The notes: generated by a model not told the origin, from the sequence alone. Shown: positions 35,244-44,977, numbered from the stretch's first letter. The stretch is 64,000 bases of DNA from G963663365 sp963663365 (GCA_963663365.2 CAXXIH010000006.1:1-64000); one strand, 5' to 3'. Numbers and translations are program-made.

Positions 35244-36656
35244 TTAGAAAGCAACCTTCACGCCAGTGCGGATGAAGTAGGCTTCGTCATCGCTGCCCAC
35301 TGCATCTTCAACAGCATCTTCGGGGAAGAAGATGCCGGCGCCGACGAAGGCGTCAACATTTTCGGAGTAGGTGTAGTCGATCTGAGCGTCGACTTCCCAA
35401 CCGAGGCTGTCATCGCTCGGAGTATCAGCAATTAGTACACCTAAAGGATCTAATGCAGTAAAAGCATCGCCGCCGAGGGATTGAATCCTTTGATCGTCGT
35501 CATCCAACAGGAAGTAGTACCAGTCGGTTCTCAAACGAACATCTTCGGCCAAGTCGATGTCGCCATCGATGTGGAAGACGTGGGTGTTGGTGAAGGTGAA
35601 GTTGTCGGCGATCATGCCGTAGCCTTTGCCTTCAAACGGAGCGGTGTAGTACTCGACATCCTCGGGATCGTCGCCACCAGACTGGAAGGTGTAGATGAAG
35701 CCGAGTTCAGGATTGAGGTCGTGATCGGGATGCCAGTTCACACCGGCTTCGATTACGAACGCATCGAAGTCGCCACCATCAACTGCGCCGGAAGCATTCT
35801 CGACGTCGCCAAACTGGTAGGCGCCTTCAATTTTGTAAGCAATCGTATCGTCCATGCAGGCACCTGCCCAGCGGGCGCCAACCGTGAACTGATCCACTTT
35901 GTTCGTGAATAGTAGGTTGCCCTTGCTGCCATCGGAATTCATCCACAAGAAGTAGGCATCAATCTGCATGGCTTCGAGATCGAGATAGCTGCCATAGAGA
36001 CCGAGAACTTCGGTGTCATGGGCGCGGTCGCCGATATCGTTCTGATCGGTGGCGAGCAGCCACAGGACATCGACTGTGAAAGCGTCAAAGTCAAAGCTGG
36101 CCACAACACCATCGAACGGGTCGGTTTCCCAATCGCCAAGAGCGTTCAGGGTTGCCGGTGTGCCGGCATCGCCGTCGCCGAGGATCAGGCCATCGCCCCA
36201 GTAGCCGTTGAAGTCATCGGCTGTGCTGTCATCGCCCCAGTTGGCGAAGAAACGGCCACCGATCACGCTAACATTCCAACCAAACGGCTCCACGACTTTA
36301 ACGTAGGCTTCTTCGAGGAAGACGGCCAAGTCGCCAACATCGCCAATTCCATCAAGCGAGTTCGAACCGGAGTTCGTTGAGCCGTAGGCGCCGATGGATT
36401 CGAGGTCACGGTCGGCTTCCAGGCTGATGCCGACAGTCACATCGTCATCCAGATCGGCTTTGAAATTCAGATGAATTTCACTGCGGAACAGATCGCCATC
36501 ATCATCGCCATCGTCATCGAAATCCGCCACATTGGCGCTGTAGTAATACAGCAGGTAAATGTCACCACCGATATCAGTCCATGTGATTTCGGCATTTGAA
36601 ACTGACGGCATAGCCAAAAGGCCAGCCATTACAAACGCGAGTGCAAACTTACGCAT
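35244..36656 (-). CDS. outer-membrane porin-like beta-barrel protein
   Basis: 470 residues. A signal peptide (MRKFALAFVMAGLLAMPSVSNA) is followed by alternating short strands and very acidic loops (DFDDDGDDDGDLF). Strand-like segments such as DDVTVGISLEADRDL and WNVSVIGGRFFANWGDDS recur, and the protein ends with a terminal Phe (YFIRTGVKVAF), the signature used for BAM-dependent outer-membrane insertion. It resembles alginate-export or phosphate-selective-type porins in layout, but I cannot assign a subfamily. The excess of Asp in loops suggests calcium binding or cation preference. AAGGGGG stands about eight bases before the ATG. Strong promoter and terminator signals suggest an abundant protein. 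Confidence 0.75.
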   Translation of the reverse strand: MRKFALAFVMAGLLAMPSVSNAEITWTDIGGDIYLLYYYSANVADFDDDGDDDGDLFRSEIHLNFKADLDDDVTVGISLEADRDLESIGAYGSTNSGSNSLDGIGDVGDLAVFLEEAYVKVVEPFGWNVSVIGGRFFANWGDDSTADDFNGYWGDGLILGDGDAGTPATLNALGDWETDPFDGVVASFDFDAFTVDVLWLLATDQNDIGDRAHDTEVLGLYGSYLDLEAMQIDAYFLWMNSDGSKGNLLFTNKVDQFTVGARWAGACMDDTIAYKIEGAYQFGDVENASGAVDGGDFDAFVIEAGVNWHPDHDLNPELGFIYTFQSGGDDPEDVEYYTAPFEGKGYGMIADNFTFTNTHVFHIDGDIDLAEDVRLRTDWYYFLLDDDDQRIQSLGGDAFTALDPLGVLIADTPSDDSLGWEVDAQIDYTYSENVDAFVGAGIFFPEDAVEDAVGSDDEAYFIRTGVKVAF

Positions 36657-36889
36657 TGGGTAATCCCCCTTCTTTCCTTTCAGGATTCAGATTCATTCCG
36701 CTGTTTCGCGGATTACCCCAACCGATCATGCCGGTTGGCAAAATATGATTAACAAAACAAACACGGCAGAGCCGTATCTTACAACACTGTGTCCTTAACT
36801 GCGCTCGCCTCCTTTCCCGGACCGAAATCTCGACGCCGCGCCAAGGAGCACATACAAAGTCTCCCCTGTTCAGAGGGGCGCGACACAGC

Positions 36890-36919
36890 ATTATCGTTGT
36901 ACTCATTTAGACAGGTCAA
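36890..36919 (-). promoter_or_regulatory. promoter of the porin gene with a long leader
   Basis: TTGACC, 18 bases, then GATAAT on the minus strand, giving a leader of roughly 225 bases before the ATG at 36656. The leader contains a CCCCT/AGGGG hairpin (about 36863-36878). No open reading frame with a ribosome binding site lies in it. Beyond the promoter, 36920-37098 shows nothing I can name. Confidence 0.5.
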
Positions 36920-37098
36920 GTAAAATTCCCGAATTAAGGGGGGCTTGTGCGGCAAAATTACCTCATGTCTATCTTCAAGCTAAACCCTTGCCATGTCAGA
37001 AGATTAAGGAAAACAAGGGAAATGGAATCTTCTTTGAGAGGAGATGCTGATCAATTCCGTGCAGGATGACGGATGATGTTTCAGAACCCCATTTTATG

Positions 37099-38241
37099 TC
37101 AATCTGTAATTACTCTCCGGTAGGCAAATAACGTGTCTGTTGCCACCTGAAGCGGATTGCGGGCATCTAATGGTGTGAGATATGCCTTATCTTCCCGGCT
37201 GGCCATCAAATTCAGGGCATCCACCCAGGAGGCTATATCGAAAGGATTCAAGAACGCTGTGGTCTTAGGCAGGTACTGCCTGTGGGCGGGAATGTTTGAG
37301 GCAATGATAGGAATACCCCGGGCGGCAGCCTCCAAAGCGGGCAGGTCGCATCCTTCGTACATCGAAGGGGCTAAAAATAGTCCGGTGCCCGCGATGATCG
37401 CCTCACGCTCGATCTCAGACAAAAAGCCGGTCAACCGAATGCTTTCCCTCTGAGGCAACGATTTAATAACGCGGTCCAACTCACGGCAGCGCCAGCCACG
37501 TCTCCCAGCAATTACCAGCTGTGGCAGCTTGGCATTTTGAGATGCCTTTTTATATGCCTCGACTAGAAGCGGCAAATTCTTTCTCGGTTCCAATGTCGAG
37601 AGAGTCAGCCAATAATCCTCTTCCAAGCCCAGTTTTTGACGGGTTTTCTCGATTTGTTCAGGATTGATTTCGGATAGTGTTTCCAAGCCGAGAAGCACAG
37701 TCTGGGTTTGAATATCCGTGCCATAGACCACGCGTAGTTCATCACGAACCGCGTCACAATCGGCAAGAACCAATGTGGCCCGGCGGATCGAATCAGGTAC
37801 TGTCCGTTTAAGATACAAGCGTCTCGCAAGTGGCAATGTGTCCGGATATAGGTGGAATGCCAAATCGTGTACGGTCAGTACACCGGCAGCACCATCAGGG
37901 ACTGGCGGTAATACGAACGACGGCCCATGTACGATATCGAGCTTAAATCCCTCTTTCGCCATATCATCGAGCCAACGGTGCTGAATCCGCTCACGCTGAA
38001 ATGCCCGCAATGGCCCCCAAAATGGAGGCATGGAATGTGCGGGATAGAGCGAAATATGCGGGCAGTCCCGCCATTGCTCCGGAATTTGCGAGTTTCTCCA
38101 ATGCAGTAGATGCACATGAGCGCTTTTGTCGAGGATCCGTGCAAAACCTTGCATCAAGAGTTCGACGTAACGTCCAGTGCCCCCCCGGTTACCCAATGCC
38201 AGACCATCTAGGGCGATATGTATTGTTCGGTTCAGATTCAA
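37099..38241 (-). CDS. GT4-family glycosyltransferase
   Basis: 380 residues, GT-B fold. The N-terminal acceptor domain has GLALGNRGGTGRYVELL and the C-terminal domain has STLEPRKNLPLLVEAY, LVIAGRRGW and the E-x7-E motif in PSMYEGCDLPALEAAARG. These are typical of retaining mannosyl/glucosyltransferases that build surface polysaccharides from nucleotide sugars in the cytoplasm. The start codon is TTG at 38241, with AGAG upstream; no ATG is near. It follows the next glycosyltransferase gene by 17 bases, so the two are co-transcribed with the ComEA-like gene. Confidence 0.88.
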   Translation of the reverse strand: MNLNRTIHIALDGLALGNRGGTGRYVELLMQGFARILDKSAHVHLLHWRNSQIPEQWRDCPHISLYPAHSMPPFWGPLRAFQRERIQHRWLDDMAKEGFKLDIVHGPSFVLPPVPDGAAGVLTVHDLAFHLYPDTLPLARRLYLKRTVPDSIRRATLVLADCDAVRDELRVVYGTDIQTQTVLLGLETLSEINPEQIEKTRQKLGLEEDYWLTLSTLEPRKNLPLLVEAYKKASQNAKLPQLVIAGRRGWRCRELDRVIKSLPQRESIRLTGFLSEIEREAIIAGTGLFLAPSMYEGCDLPALEAAARGIPIIASNIPAHRQYLPKTTAFLNPFDIASWVDALNLMASREDKAYLTPLDARNPLQVATDTLFAYRRVITD

Positions 38242-38258
38242 AATTCTCTATTTCTTCT

Positions 38259-39401
38259 TCAATGCTTTTTTTCAATTACGAATGCTTGTTGGAATGCGCG
38301 GTCATACATCTCAGCCACGGATTGAAACGTATAATTTGCCGCGATTCGTTCATGGCCCTGGTGAATCAAACTTAGCCGCAAATCACGATCCTCTGTTAGC
38401 CGGGCAATGGTTTGAATTAGGCTCTCGGTATCGTCCTCATCGATCAATATTCCCGCTTCACCAACAACTTCGGGAATAGCCCCGCAACGGGTGGCGATAA
38501 CGGGAACGCCCGAGGCCATGGCTTCAATCAGCACCCGCCCGAACTGTTCCTGCCAATTCGGCTGTGTGCGTGAAGGTAATATTAGCACTCCCATCCGGGC
38601 ATAGACTTCCGGCAAATCTCCATGGTCAACCGCACCCAGCCAACGTACGCGGCCGGAAATGCCCAATCGAGCCGATAATTCCAATAGTCTTACCTTTTCG
38701 GGGCCATCGCCCGCAATCACTGCATCATATTGATCCGGAAGTTTAGCGAGGGCCTGTAATAGGCAGTCAATTCCTTTTTCAGGGGAAAGGCGGCCAACAT
38801 ATCCGAGCGTACGCATATGCTTTTTAGATAAATCGTCTACTGATTTACCGGACGCGTAACGCGCGGGATCGATTCCGGAGGGAATAACCGCCATTGGACC
38901 GGAAAAGCCCTTTCGTTTTAGGACTTCCAGACATGTTTGATTTAAGCCCAGCATTACGGACGCCGTTTGCAGGACGGCTTTTTCCATCCATCGAAACGGG
39001 GGGGGATAGGTTTTAAAAATATCCTGACAGGTTTGCACCACCAACGGGATTGCGTGTTTTCTTGACCAGCGGGCGAGTCTATTTGCAGCCAGGCTATAGG
39101 GTTCTTCGTAAACAAAAAGAAGGTCCGGCCGTGTTTGATTCAAGACGTTGAAAATGCCTTTGTAACTGAAGGTGGCGCCATGCCAATTGTAACGTACCGG
39201 CAGAGGATAGACTTTAATTGGCTCGTTCGGCTCCGGCGCATAATGCAAGGGTTGAGATACATAGAGAGTCCAACAGTCCGGAACTATGAGCGAGACTTCC
39301 CATCCCCGGCCATGAAGCCATTGAAAAGGCTTTCGGTATTCGGGAACGAGTGCGCCATGCCAAACCACGGTGAGGCGTTTTTGTGGAAGCGATTCGGTCA
39401 T
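38259..39401 (-). CDS. GT4-family glycosyltransferase
   Basis: 380 residues. It has RLTVVWHGALVPEYRKPFQW at the N-terminus, LGYVGRLSPEKGIDCLLQAL and AVIAGDGPEK, and the catalytic E-x7-E region QEQFGRVLIEAMASGVPVIA. It belongs to the GT4 family that uses activated sugars to extend lipid-linked glycans. The ATG overlaps the stop of the ComEA-like gene (TGATG), so translation is coupled. Together with its neighbour at 37099 it probably adds two successive sugars to one glycan, an inference from co-expression. Confidence 0.88.
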   Translation of the reverse strand: MTESLPQKRLTVVWHGALVPEYRKPFQWLHGRGWEVSLIVPDCWTLYVSQPLHYAPEPNEPIKVYPLPVRYNWHGATFSYKGIFNVLNQTRPDLLFVYEEPYSLAANRLARWSRKHAIPLVVQTCQDIFKTYPPPFRWMEKAVLQTASVMLGLNQTCLEVLKRKGFSGPMAVIPSGIDPARYASGKSVDDLSKKHMRTLGYVGRLSPEKGIDCLLQALAKLPDQYDAVIAGDGPEKVRLLELSARLGISGRVRWLGAVDHGDLPEVYARMGVLILPSRTQPNWQEQFGRVLIEAMASGVPVIATRCGAIPEVVGEAGILIDEDDTESLIQTIARLTEDRDLRLSLIHQGHERIAANYTFQSVAEMYDRAFQQAFVIEKKH

Positions 39402-40015
39402 CAGTCAGCATCTGCGGTGGCACTTAAGATGAAGCGTGACTGCAAGGCCTGCAAGCGCTGGCCGCCAACGCCCGGGACTTCGCCTACCGCTTCCCAAGAT
39501 GGAAACCGTCCTTGTTTTTTGCGGGCATCCAGGATTCTTTGAGCCAGAACCGGCCCCAAACCTGGAACTGCGCGAAGTTCATCTTCTGTACAGGTATTGA
39601 TATCCAACGGTCCGCGGGAAGGTGCGATGCCTTCTATCGGTCCAGCAGCGATACGGGATGCAAATGCACGATAAAGATCCGGAGAAATACCCGGTATTTC
39701 CAAAAGGTCACGGGGATCCTCGAATCTTCCGCCATGTCTCGCACGGGCGGAAATGATTGACTTGGCCAAGTCCGGCTCAATCTCCAGTTCGCGAACGAGT
39801 TCGAGCGCCGTGGCGGCGTTGAGGTCGATTACGATGGGCGTTGTGGCACCCTCGATCAGCAGATCGGCTACTCGTTCGAAGGGGGTGGGTACCGGGTTCG
39901 GACGGACAAGTACCGGCTCGGTTTCCGGAATACCCCCCCAATAGGTTTGATAGGCCAATCCGGCCATGATGATCATTAGTAACGCCAAAATAAGAGCCAG
40001 TTCTGTCCGATCCAT
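39401..40015 (-). CDS. ComEA-like helix-hairpin-helix protein
   Basis: 204 residues. One N-terminal transmembrane helix (LALILALLMIIMAGLAYQTY) is followed by a Pro-rich spacer and two helix-hairpin-helix units. The first is IDLNAATALELVRELEIEP with DLLEIPGISPDLYRAFASRI. The second, LDINTCTEDELRAVPGLGPV with VGEVPGVGGQRLQALQSRF, is canonical. ComEA proteins bind incoming DNA in natural transformation; related type II secretion helper GspK also has such repeats. The first unit is more degenerate. Its stop is coupled to a GT4 gene, an unusual partner for a DNA-binding protein. Confidence 0.8.
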   Translation of the reverse strand: MDRTELALILALLMIIMAGLAYQTYWGGIPETEPVLVRPNPVPTPFERVADLLIEGATTPIVIDLNAATALELVRELEIEPDLAKSIISARARHGGRFEDPRDLLEIPGISPDLYRAFASRIAAGPIEGIAPSRGPLDINTCTEDELRAVPGLGPVLAQRILDARKKQGRFPSWEAVGEVPGVGGQRLQALQSRFILSATADAD

Positions 40016-40122
40016 ACCCTATGCGGCTTCCTTCTTCTCCTTGGATTCGGTGTATTAAATCAGTTCCGCTCGAATGCCGCTTTTATGATTTCTAGGCCGC
40101 GTGTGTGAGAGAGCGGAATCTT

Positions 40123-41085
40123 TTAGCTCCCTACAAACTCGGCGGCGTTGTTTTTGTCGATCATTACCGTGGGCAAAACAACTTCGCTTTCGTAAGGCTG
40201 CCCGGTGAGAATTTTCTCGGCGATTTGGATGGCCTCTTTGCCCCCGTTGGGATAGAGGAATGTGGCGTAGAGCACACCATCCAGAACCATCTGGCAACCG
40301 CCCTCCGGTCCGGGCAGGCCATCGACTCCGATGAAGAGCATGTCCTTTTCGCGCCCAACCTTTTGCGCCGCCAAGTAAGCCCCCATCGCCATGGGATCGT
40401 TATGTGCGTACACGATATCGATATCATCTTGGGCCGTAAGCACGGGGCCCATGAGATCAAGCGCATCTTTGCGAAGCCAACGGGCTTCAAACTCATGAAT
40501 AATTTTGATATTCGGATGTTCTTGCAGGACTTCGCGCATAGGCTCGCTACGGTCCCGGGCGGGGGGGGATCCTGTAAGACCTTTGACCTCAACCACATTT
40601 CCACCATCCGGCAAAAGCCTGGCGATTAATTCCCCGGCTTGACGGCCGATGATCCGGTTGTTCGGGCCAATAAAGCAATGATAGGTGTCACCGAGAATCG
40701 CCCGCTCCAGGACAATGACTTTAATTCCTGCGTCGTAGGCTTCTTTGACTACTGGAGTGAGTGGCGCGGCCTCATTGGGAGCCACAATAATCAGGTCCAC
40801 TTGCTGGGTGATAAAGGAGCGGATTTGTGCCACCTGTTTCCCGTTATCTTGCATAGCATCGGCCACTTCGAGCTGAATCTGAGGATGCTGTTGCGCCTCT
40901 TTTTCCATGGCCTCATTTTGAGCTTTACGCCATGGTTCGGCGACATTGCATTGCGAGAAGCCTACGATGAATTTAACTTCACCATCCGCTTTCCCGCTTC
41001 CTTTCCCGCATCCGGCAATGCTCAGCCCTAACGATAAACAAATAATGGTGGTTATACCTAATTGGAGGATAAAACGAGGTTTCAT
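40123..41085 (-). CDS. sugar ABC transporter substrate-binding lipoprotein
   Basis: 320 residues. The signal ends in the lipobox LSIAGC (Cys26). The mature part is a periplasmic-binding fold of the LacI/ribose type (Peripla_BP_4): FIVGFSQCNVAEPWRKAQN, VDLIIVAPNEAAPLTPVVKE, IGPNNRIIGRQAGEL and DIVYAHNDPMAMGAYLA. This pattern is typical of ribose, galactose or autoinducer-2-like ligands. No ATPase or permease gene is adjacent, so the protein must pair with a transporter encoded elsewhere or act as a sensor input. Confidence 0.88.
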   Translation of the reverse strand: MKPRFILQLGITTIICLSLGLSIAGCGKGSGKADGEVKFIVGFSQCNVAEPWRKAQNEAMEKEAQQHPQIQLEVADAMQDNGKQVAQIRSFITQQVDLIIVAPNEAAPLTPVVKEAYDAGIKVIVLERAILGDTYHCFIGPNNRIIGRQAGELIARLLPDGGNVVEVKGLTGSPPARDRSEPMREVLQEHPNIKIIHEFEARWLRKDALDLMGPVLTAQDDIDIVYAHNDPMAMGAYLAAQKVGREKDMLFIGVDGLPGPEGGCQMVLDGVLYATFLYPNGGKEAIQIAEKILTGQPYESEVVLPTVMIDKNNAAEFVGS

Positions 41086-41323
41086 GTGCGGTCTCCAGTG
41101 AAGTCGGCGCTTGCTATATCCCCCATAGTTTACGCGTGTATTGTGCCAGCCGCTAGGACATGATTCGCTTCTTTCAAATCGGATTCTGTATTGTTGTATG
41201 CCAATTGATGCAGCAAAACCTATCAGAAATTTGCCCGACGATGTAAAATATCACGGTAAGTATCGATAACCGGTTGAAAACATAATTTTATAGATTTTAA
41301 GACAGGAAGCGAAAGATCTACTT

Positions 41324-41560
41324 ATGTTTGCCAATAAGCTACATCAGTTCTTGTTCCCTATCATTGGCGATGCCCCGGCGCGCAAACTGATTTTGAACTA
41401 TTCGGCCAAGGTAAATCGCCCACCTCAGCAGCTGACTCAAGATGATTTGCCAGGTTTGGGGCAGTATCTCGCGGAGAACATCCGTGTATTTGTCGGCTCG
41501 GATCAAGCGAGTCAAATTGTCCAACTGTTTCGGGGAATTTCGGGCCAATCCGCCGCGTGA
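41324..41560 (+). CDS. small hypothetical protein coupled to a membrane protein
   Basis: 78 residues, soluble, with no recognised family. It starts MFANKLHQFLFPIIGD and contains RPPQQLTQDDLPGLGQYLAE, suggesting a small helical domain. The ATG is preceded by GGAAGCGAAAGA at a rather long spacing. The stop lies 17 bases before the ATG of the downstream membrane protein gene, and a GTG in that frame overlaps the stop, so the two are one translational unit. The 238-base gap upstream (41086-41323) is a divergent promoter region in which I find no convincing -35/-10 pair. Confidence 0.6.
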   Translation: MFANKLHQFLFPIIGDAPARKLILNYSAKVNRPPQQLTQDDLPGLGQYLAENIRVFVGSDQASQIVQLFRGISGQSAA

Positions 41561-41577
41561 CAGGAGATCATCCGTCA

Positions 41578-42414
41578 ATGCCGTTTATTATCATCGTATT
41601 GTATATCCTGGTGATGGGGGCCATTTTTCTTTTTCGACTTATGCCCGAAGTTTATGTCGAAGCATTTAACGATGGTGTGATTGCTGTTGTCTGCCTAATG
41701 GGCACTTATCATTTATTTCGAGTTGTTAAGCGATTTCAATGCGGCGATGCGGTCCGTATCAGCTGGTTATTGTTTGCTGTGGGATTATTGGCTGAAGGAG
41801 TCGGCCATGTGTGGTACAGCGTGCAGGAATTTGCCGCCGGTGAAGCCATGGCTTTCCCCAATACGGCCGATTTTTTCATCATGGCCGGGGCGATCTGTTA
41901 TGTCGTCAGTTTTTGGAATTTTAGGCGTTTGATCAAACAAAATGAGATGCTCGAACTTGGCAAGAGCGCCTGGATCGCCAATTCGGTGTTTGTGGCTTTG
42001 TTGATTCTAAATATCGTTTTTATCATTCAGCCGACTTTGGCAGATACCGAAGAGTCTTTAGGAATGCGGCTGTTGTATTTGTACTATCCGGTATTTGATA
42101 CGTTCTTGGCCTATTTCTGTTTGCATCTGGCGCTTTCATTCTTCTCACTGGGTCAGTCTCCTGTGGCGAAGCCATGGACTATTTTGGTAATTGCATTCTT
42201 GATCTTCCTCGTGACGGATAGCGCCTATGCCTACTTTGATATAATCGGAACCTATCATCCCTATATGCTCATTAATCCCGGGTGGGGGCTGGCCTATCTA
42301 TGTGTCTCACATGCCGCGTATGTCCAATCCAAACTGATGAGTGAAGTGCAGACCATCCGGATTGGCGATATTGATTGGGATGCCGATGATGGTGATGAGG
42401 TGGGTGTGTTCTAA
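41578..42414 (+). CDS. multi-span integral membrane protein of unknown function
   Basis: 278 residues from the ATG at 41578, which has CAGGAG 11 bases upstream; the frame is open from a GTG at 41557. About seven or eight hydrophobic helices follow one another with short loops (FIIIVLYILVMGAIFLF, ISWLLFAVGLLAEGVGHVWY, AWIANSVFVALLILNIVFII). The C-terminus is a short acidic cytoplasmic tail (IGDIDWDADDGDEVGVF). The topology resembles 7TM sensory input domains found before signalling modules, but no output domain is attached. The small gene at 41324 could supply a partner. Confidence 0.7.
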   Translation: MPFIIIVLYILVMGAIFLFRLMPEVYVEAFNDGVIAVVCLMGTYHLFRVVKRFQCGDAVRISWLLFAVGLLAEGVGHVWYSVQEFAAGEAMAFPNTADFFIMAGAICYVVSFWNFRRLIKQNEMLELGKSAWIANSVFVALLILNIVFIIQPTLADTEESLGMRLLYLYYPVFDTFLAYFCLHLALSFFSLGQSPVAKPWTILVIAFLIFLVTDSAYAYFDIIGTYHPYMLINPGWGLAYLCVSHAAYVQSKLMSEVQTIRIGDIDWDADDGDEVGVF

Positions 42415-42529
42415 CTCAAGCCGCTGTCAGGTCCGGCTTATTCCGATTAATTCCCAGTTTCAAACTGATAGTGGTTCTTTTACAGTGCAGGGCTCTATGA
42501 GGCCAAATCGTTTATGACATACTCGCCCT

Positions 42530-43786
42530 ATGTACAGAATTACTCTTTATACGCTTTGTGTTTGTCTCGTACTTTCCGGCATGGTTTCGGAAGTTGTTGC
42601 CCAAGAGAAACAGGCCGAAAAGCCGCCTGCAACAGAAACGGAACTTACTCCGGTCCAGTCGTCCATCGAAATTCTCTCTATGGGAGCAAAAAGCCGGACC
42701 TTTGCCCAGATCTTGGCATTACGCAAAAAAGCGTCATTGGACCGTGCCGACAGCCGGCTTCTGACAGAAGCGATCCTGCGTGAGCCGTTGGCCCCGGCAT
42801 TACACCGTCTTGTTAAAACACCGGACCTGACCTATGCACGGCTAATTGAAGAGGCCACACCCGCGGTGCGCCTGCCTTGGGTGCGTATTGCCAATTACAT
42901 GAGTGTTTTGGGCATCGCGGTAGCCTCTCAAGGTGAGGCCACGACAACAATCAGAGCGGCGGAGATGATGAATCAGACCGCCGGCCTACTTTGCACCGGG
43001 ACAGTGAGCCAACTTCCACAAGCCTGGGTATTCCGTACCCAAGCATGCGATATGTTGGTTTCGGCTGTCGGCTATACAGATGATCCCCATAATGTTCGTT
43101 ACGGCCTGGAAATGATTGCCCGCCTCATGCCTCAGCGGCCAAATTATGGAATTGAGGCTGCGCTTCAACGCGAAAATGATTTGGCACCCTTGGTACTTTT
43201 TGCGGATAATATACTCCCCGCCAAACTGAATCCCCGTCCCCCGGATCGTGTTTTTTTGGAGGCGCAACGCACGCTTTATGAAAGGCGGCTTGAGGAATTA
43301 CCGAAATTAAGCAATCGAGTACTTTCATCCGAGGATCTTGACGAGTTAAAGAAGAGCCTAATCAACGAACGTGATTCCATCCAAAAGGTGCTTGACAAAA
43401 AAGGTTCTTATATGGATTGGCTCCGTTCGCGTGTGGATGAACGTTTAAAAGCCTATAGCAGTTTCCGGCCTGATCTTGTGGACAAAGTGGACCAAATTTC
43501 ATGGGACATGCTGTATTTGGCGGCAGCCCGCAAACTGTATGAGCTGGAAAAGGGGCGTCCCGCCGAACTCAAAGAATTAGTGCCGGACTATATTCCTGAG
43601 TTACCCAAGGATCCTTTCGATCCTGACGGAGGGACATACCGTATTTCCGGTACCCGGGTTTATTCGCTTGGTTATGACGGCAAAGACAGCCAAGGGTTGG
43701 TGCGTGCCTATTATTTTCCCGATCCGGATACCGATATGGGCCGCGAGGGGGATTTGGTGCTCCAACTGCCGAGCCTTAAGAAGTGA
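42530..43786 (+). CDS. secreted protein with GspG-like C-terminus
   Basis: 418 residues with a signal peptide (ITLYTLCVCLVLSGMVSEVVAQ). The body is helical, with no known domain and a charged coiled-coil-like part (LDELKKSLINERDSIQKVLD). The last 70 residues, AARKLYELEKGRPAELKELV then LPKDPFDPDGGTYRI and VYSLGYDGKDSQG, resemble the C-terminal half of the type II pseudopilin GspG with its calcium loop. Such tails without a pilin helix are frequent in large PVC-type secreted proteins. The function is unknown. Confidence 0.7.
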   Translation: MYRITLYTLCVCLVLSGMVSEVVAQEKQAEKPPATETELTPVQSSIEILSMGAKSRTFAQILALRKKASLDRADSRLLTEAILREPLAPALHRLVKTPDLTYARLIEEATPAVRLPWVRIANYMSVLGIAVASQGEATTTIRAAEMMNQTAGLLCTGTVSQLPQAWVFRTQACDMLVSAVGYTDDPHNVRYGLEMIARLMPQRPNYGIEAALQRENDLAPLVLFADNILPAKLNPRPPDRVFLEAQRTLYERRLEELPKLSNRVLSSEDLDELKKSLINERDSIQKVLDKKGSYMDWLRSRVDERLKAYSSFRPDLVDKVDQISWDMLYLAAARKLYELEKGRPAELKELVPDYIPELPKDPFDPDGGTYRISGTRVYSLGYDGKDSQGLVRAYYFPDPDTDMGREGDLVLQLPSLKK

Positions 43787-43852
43787 ATTCGATCCGTAGG
43801 TGTTCTATGCAGCGTGGCGCGGCAGCCTGTTCGACAGTAGAGTGACAATACT

Positions 43853-44977
43853 ATGGGTAGTGTATTTGGACGTCTTTTCCGTATTGCCACATGGGGCGAA
43901 TCTCACGGTCCAAGCGTTGGTGTTGTCATAGATGGTTGTCCGCCGAGACTTCCTATGGATGTGGACGCCATTCAGCACCAGCTAGACCGCCGCCGCCCGG
44001 GACAGAGCCGTATAACGACGCAGCGTAAGGAATCCGAGACGGTCGAGGTCCTCTCCGGCGTGTTTGAAGGTAAGACTCTGGGGACACCGATTGCTCTTTT
44101 GGTCCGCAATGAGGATCCACGTTCCGGAGCCTATAAGGATTTTCAACATATCTACCGGCCTTCACATGCCGATTTTACCTATGACGCCAAGTACGGTTTT
44201 CGCACGTGGCAGGGTGGAGGGCGAGCCAGTGCACGGGAGACTGTGGGGCGTGTGGCCGCCGGAGCCGTAGCAGAACAGGTCCTCGCCGGGGAGTGGGGTG
44301 TTGAAATTGTGGCTTATGTCTCGCGGATTCATGAGATTGCAGCCCATAAGATTCCCGAAACAATCTCCCGGGAAACTGTCGATGAAAACATCGTGCGTTG
44401 CCCGGATTCGGAAGCAGCGGAACGGATGATTGAACGAATCGACCGTGCACGACGGGATGGCGAATCTGTCGGCGGTGTGATCGAGTGTGTTGTGCGCAAT
44501 GCACCGGTGGGTCTTGGCAATCCTGTTTTTGACCGGCTCGATGCCGATTTGGCTAAGGCGATGTTGAGTATTCCGGCCACCAAGGGATTCGAAATCGGCT
44601 CAGGATTTGAAGGCTCAATGCTAGAAGGCTCAGCACATAACGATCCTTTTGTTATGCAAGATGGCAAGCCTTCCACAATCCGCAACTACTCCGGCGGGAC
44701 ACAGGGGGGGATATCGAACGGCCAGGAAATCCGTTTCCGGGTAGCTTTTAAGCCCACGGCTACGATCAGCAAAGAACAAGAGACTATCAGCGACCGGGGT
44801 GAATCTGTGACATTGGCTGCCAAAGGCCGTCACGATCCCTGTGTTGTGCCGCGTGCCGTACCCATTGTGGAGGCGATGACCGCGTTGGTTCTAGCGGATC
44901 ATGCATTATTGCAGCGGGGACAGTGTGGACATGTGCCTACACTCGATGATTTTCCATGGCTCGATGGTGATGCGTAA
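43853..44977 (+). CDS. aroC: chorismate synthase
   Basis: 374 residues, normal length. All three family signatures are intact: WGESHGPSVGVVIDGCP near the start, GRASARETVGRVAAGAVA, and RHDPCVVPRAVPIVEAM close to the end. The enzyme converts 5-enolpyruvylshikimate 3-phosphate to chorismate with reduced FMN. No other aro gene is in the window. It appears to be monocistronic, with 66 bases before it and 213 after it. Confidence 0.97.
   Translation: MGSVFGRLFRIATWGESHGPSVGVVIDGCPPRLPMDVDAIQHQLDRRRPGQSRITTQRKESETVEVLSGVFEGKTLGTPIALLVRNEDPRSGAYKDFQHIYRPSHADFTYDAKYGFRTWQGGGRASARETVGRVAAGAVAEQVLAGEWGVEIVAYVSRIHEIAAHKIPETISRETVDENIVRCPDSEAAERMIERIDRARRDGESVGGVIECVVRNAPVGLGNPVFDRLDADLAKAMLSIPATKGFEIGSGFEGSMLEGSAHNDPFVMQDGKPSTIRNYSGGTQGGISNGQEIRFRVAFKPTATISKEQETISDRGESVTLAAKGRHDPCVVPRAVPIVEAMTALVLADHALLQRGQCGHVPTLDDFPWLDGDA

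Noticed and set aside
36649..36906. 85-codon minus-strand frame upstream of the porin
   Set aside because: It covers the porin leader and its ribosome binding site and overlaps the porin start; the Cys/Arg-rich sequence looks random.
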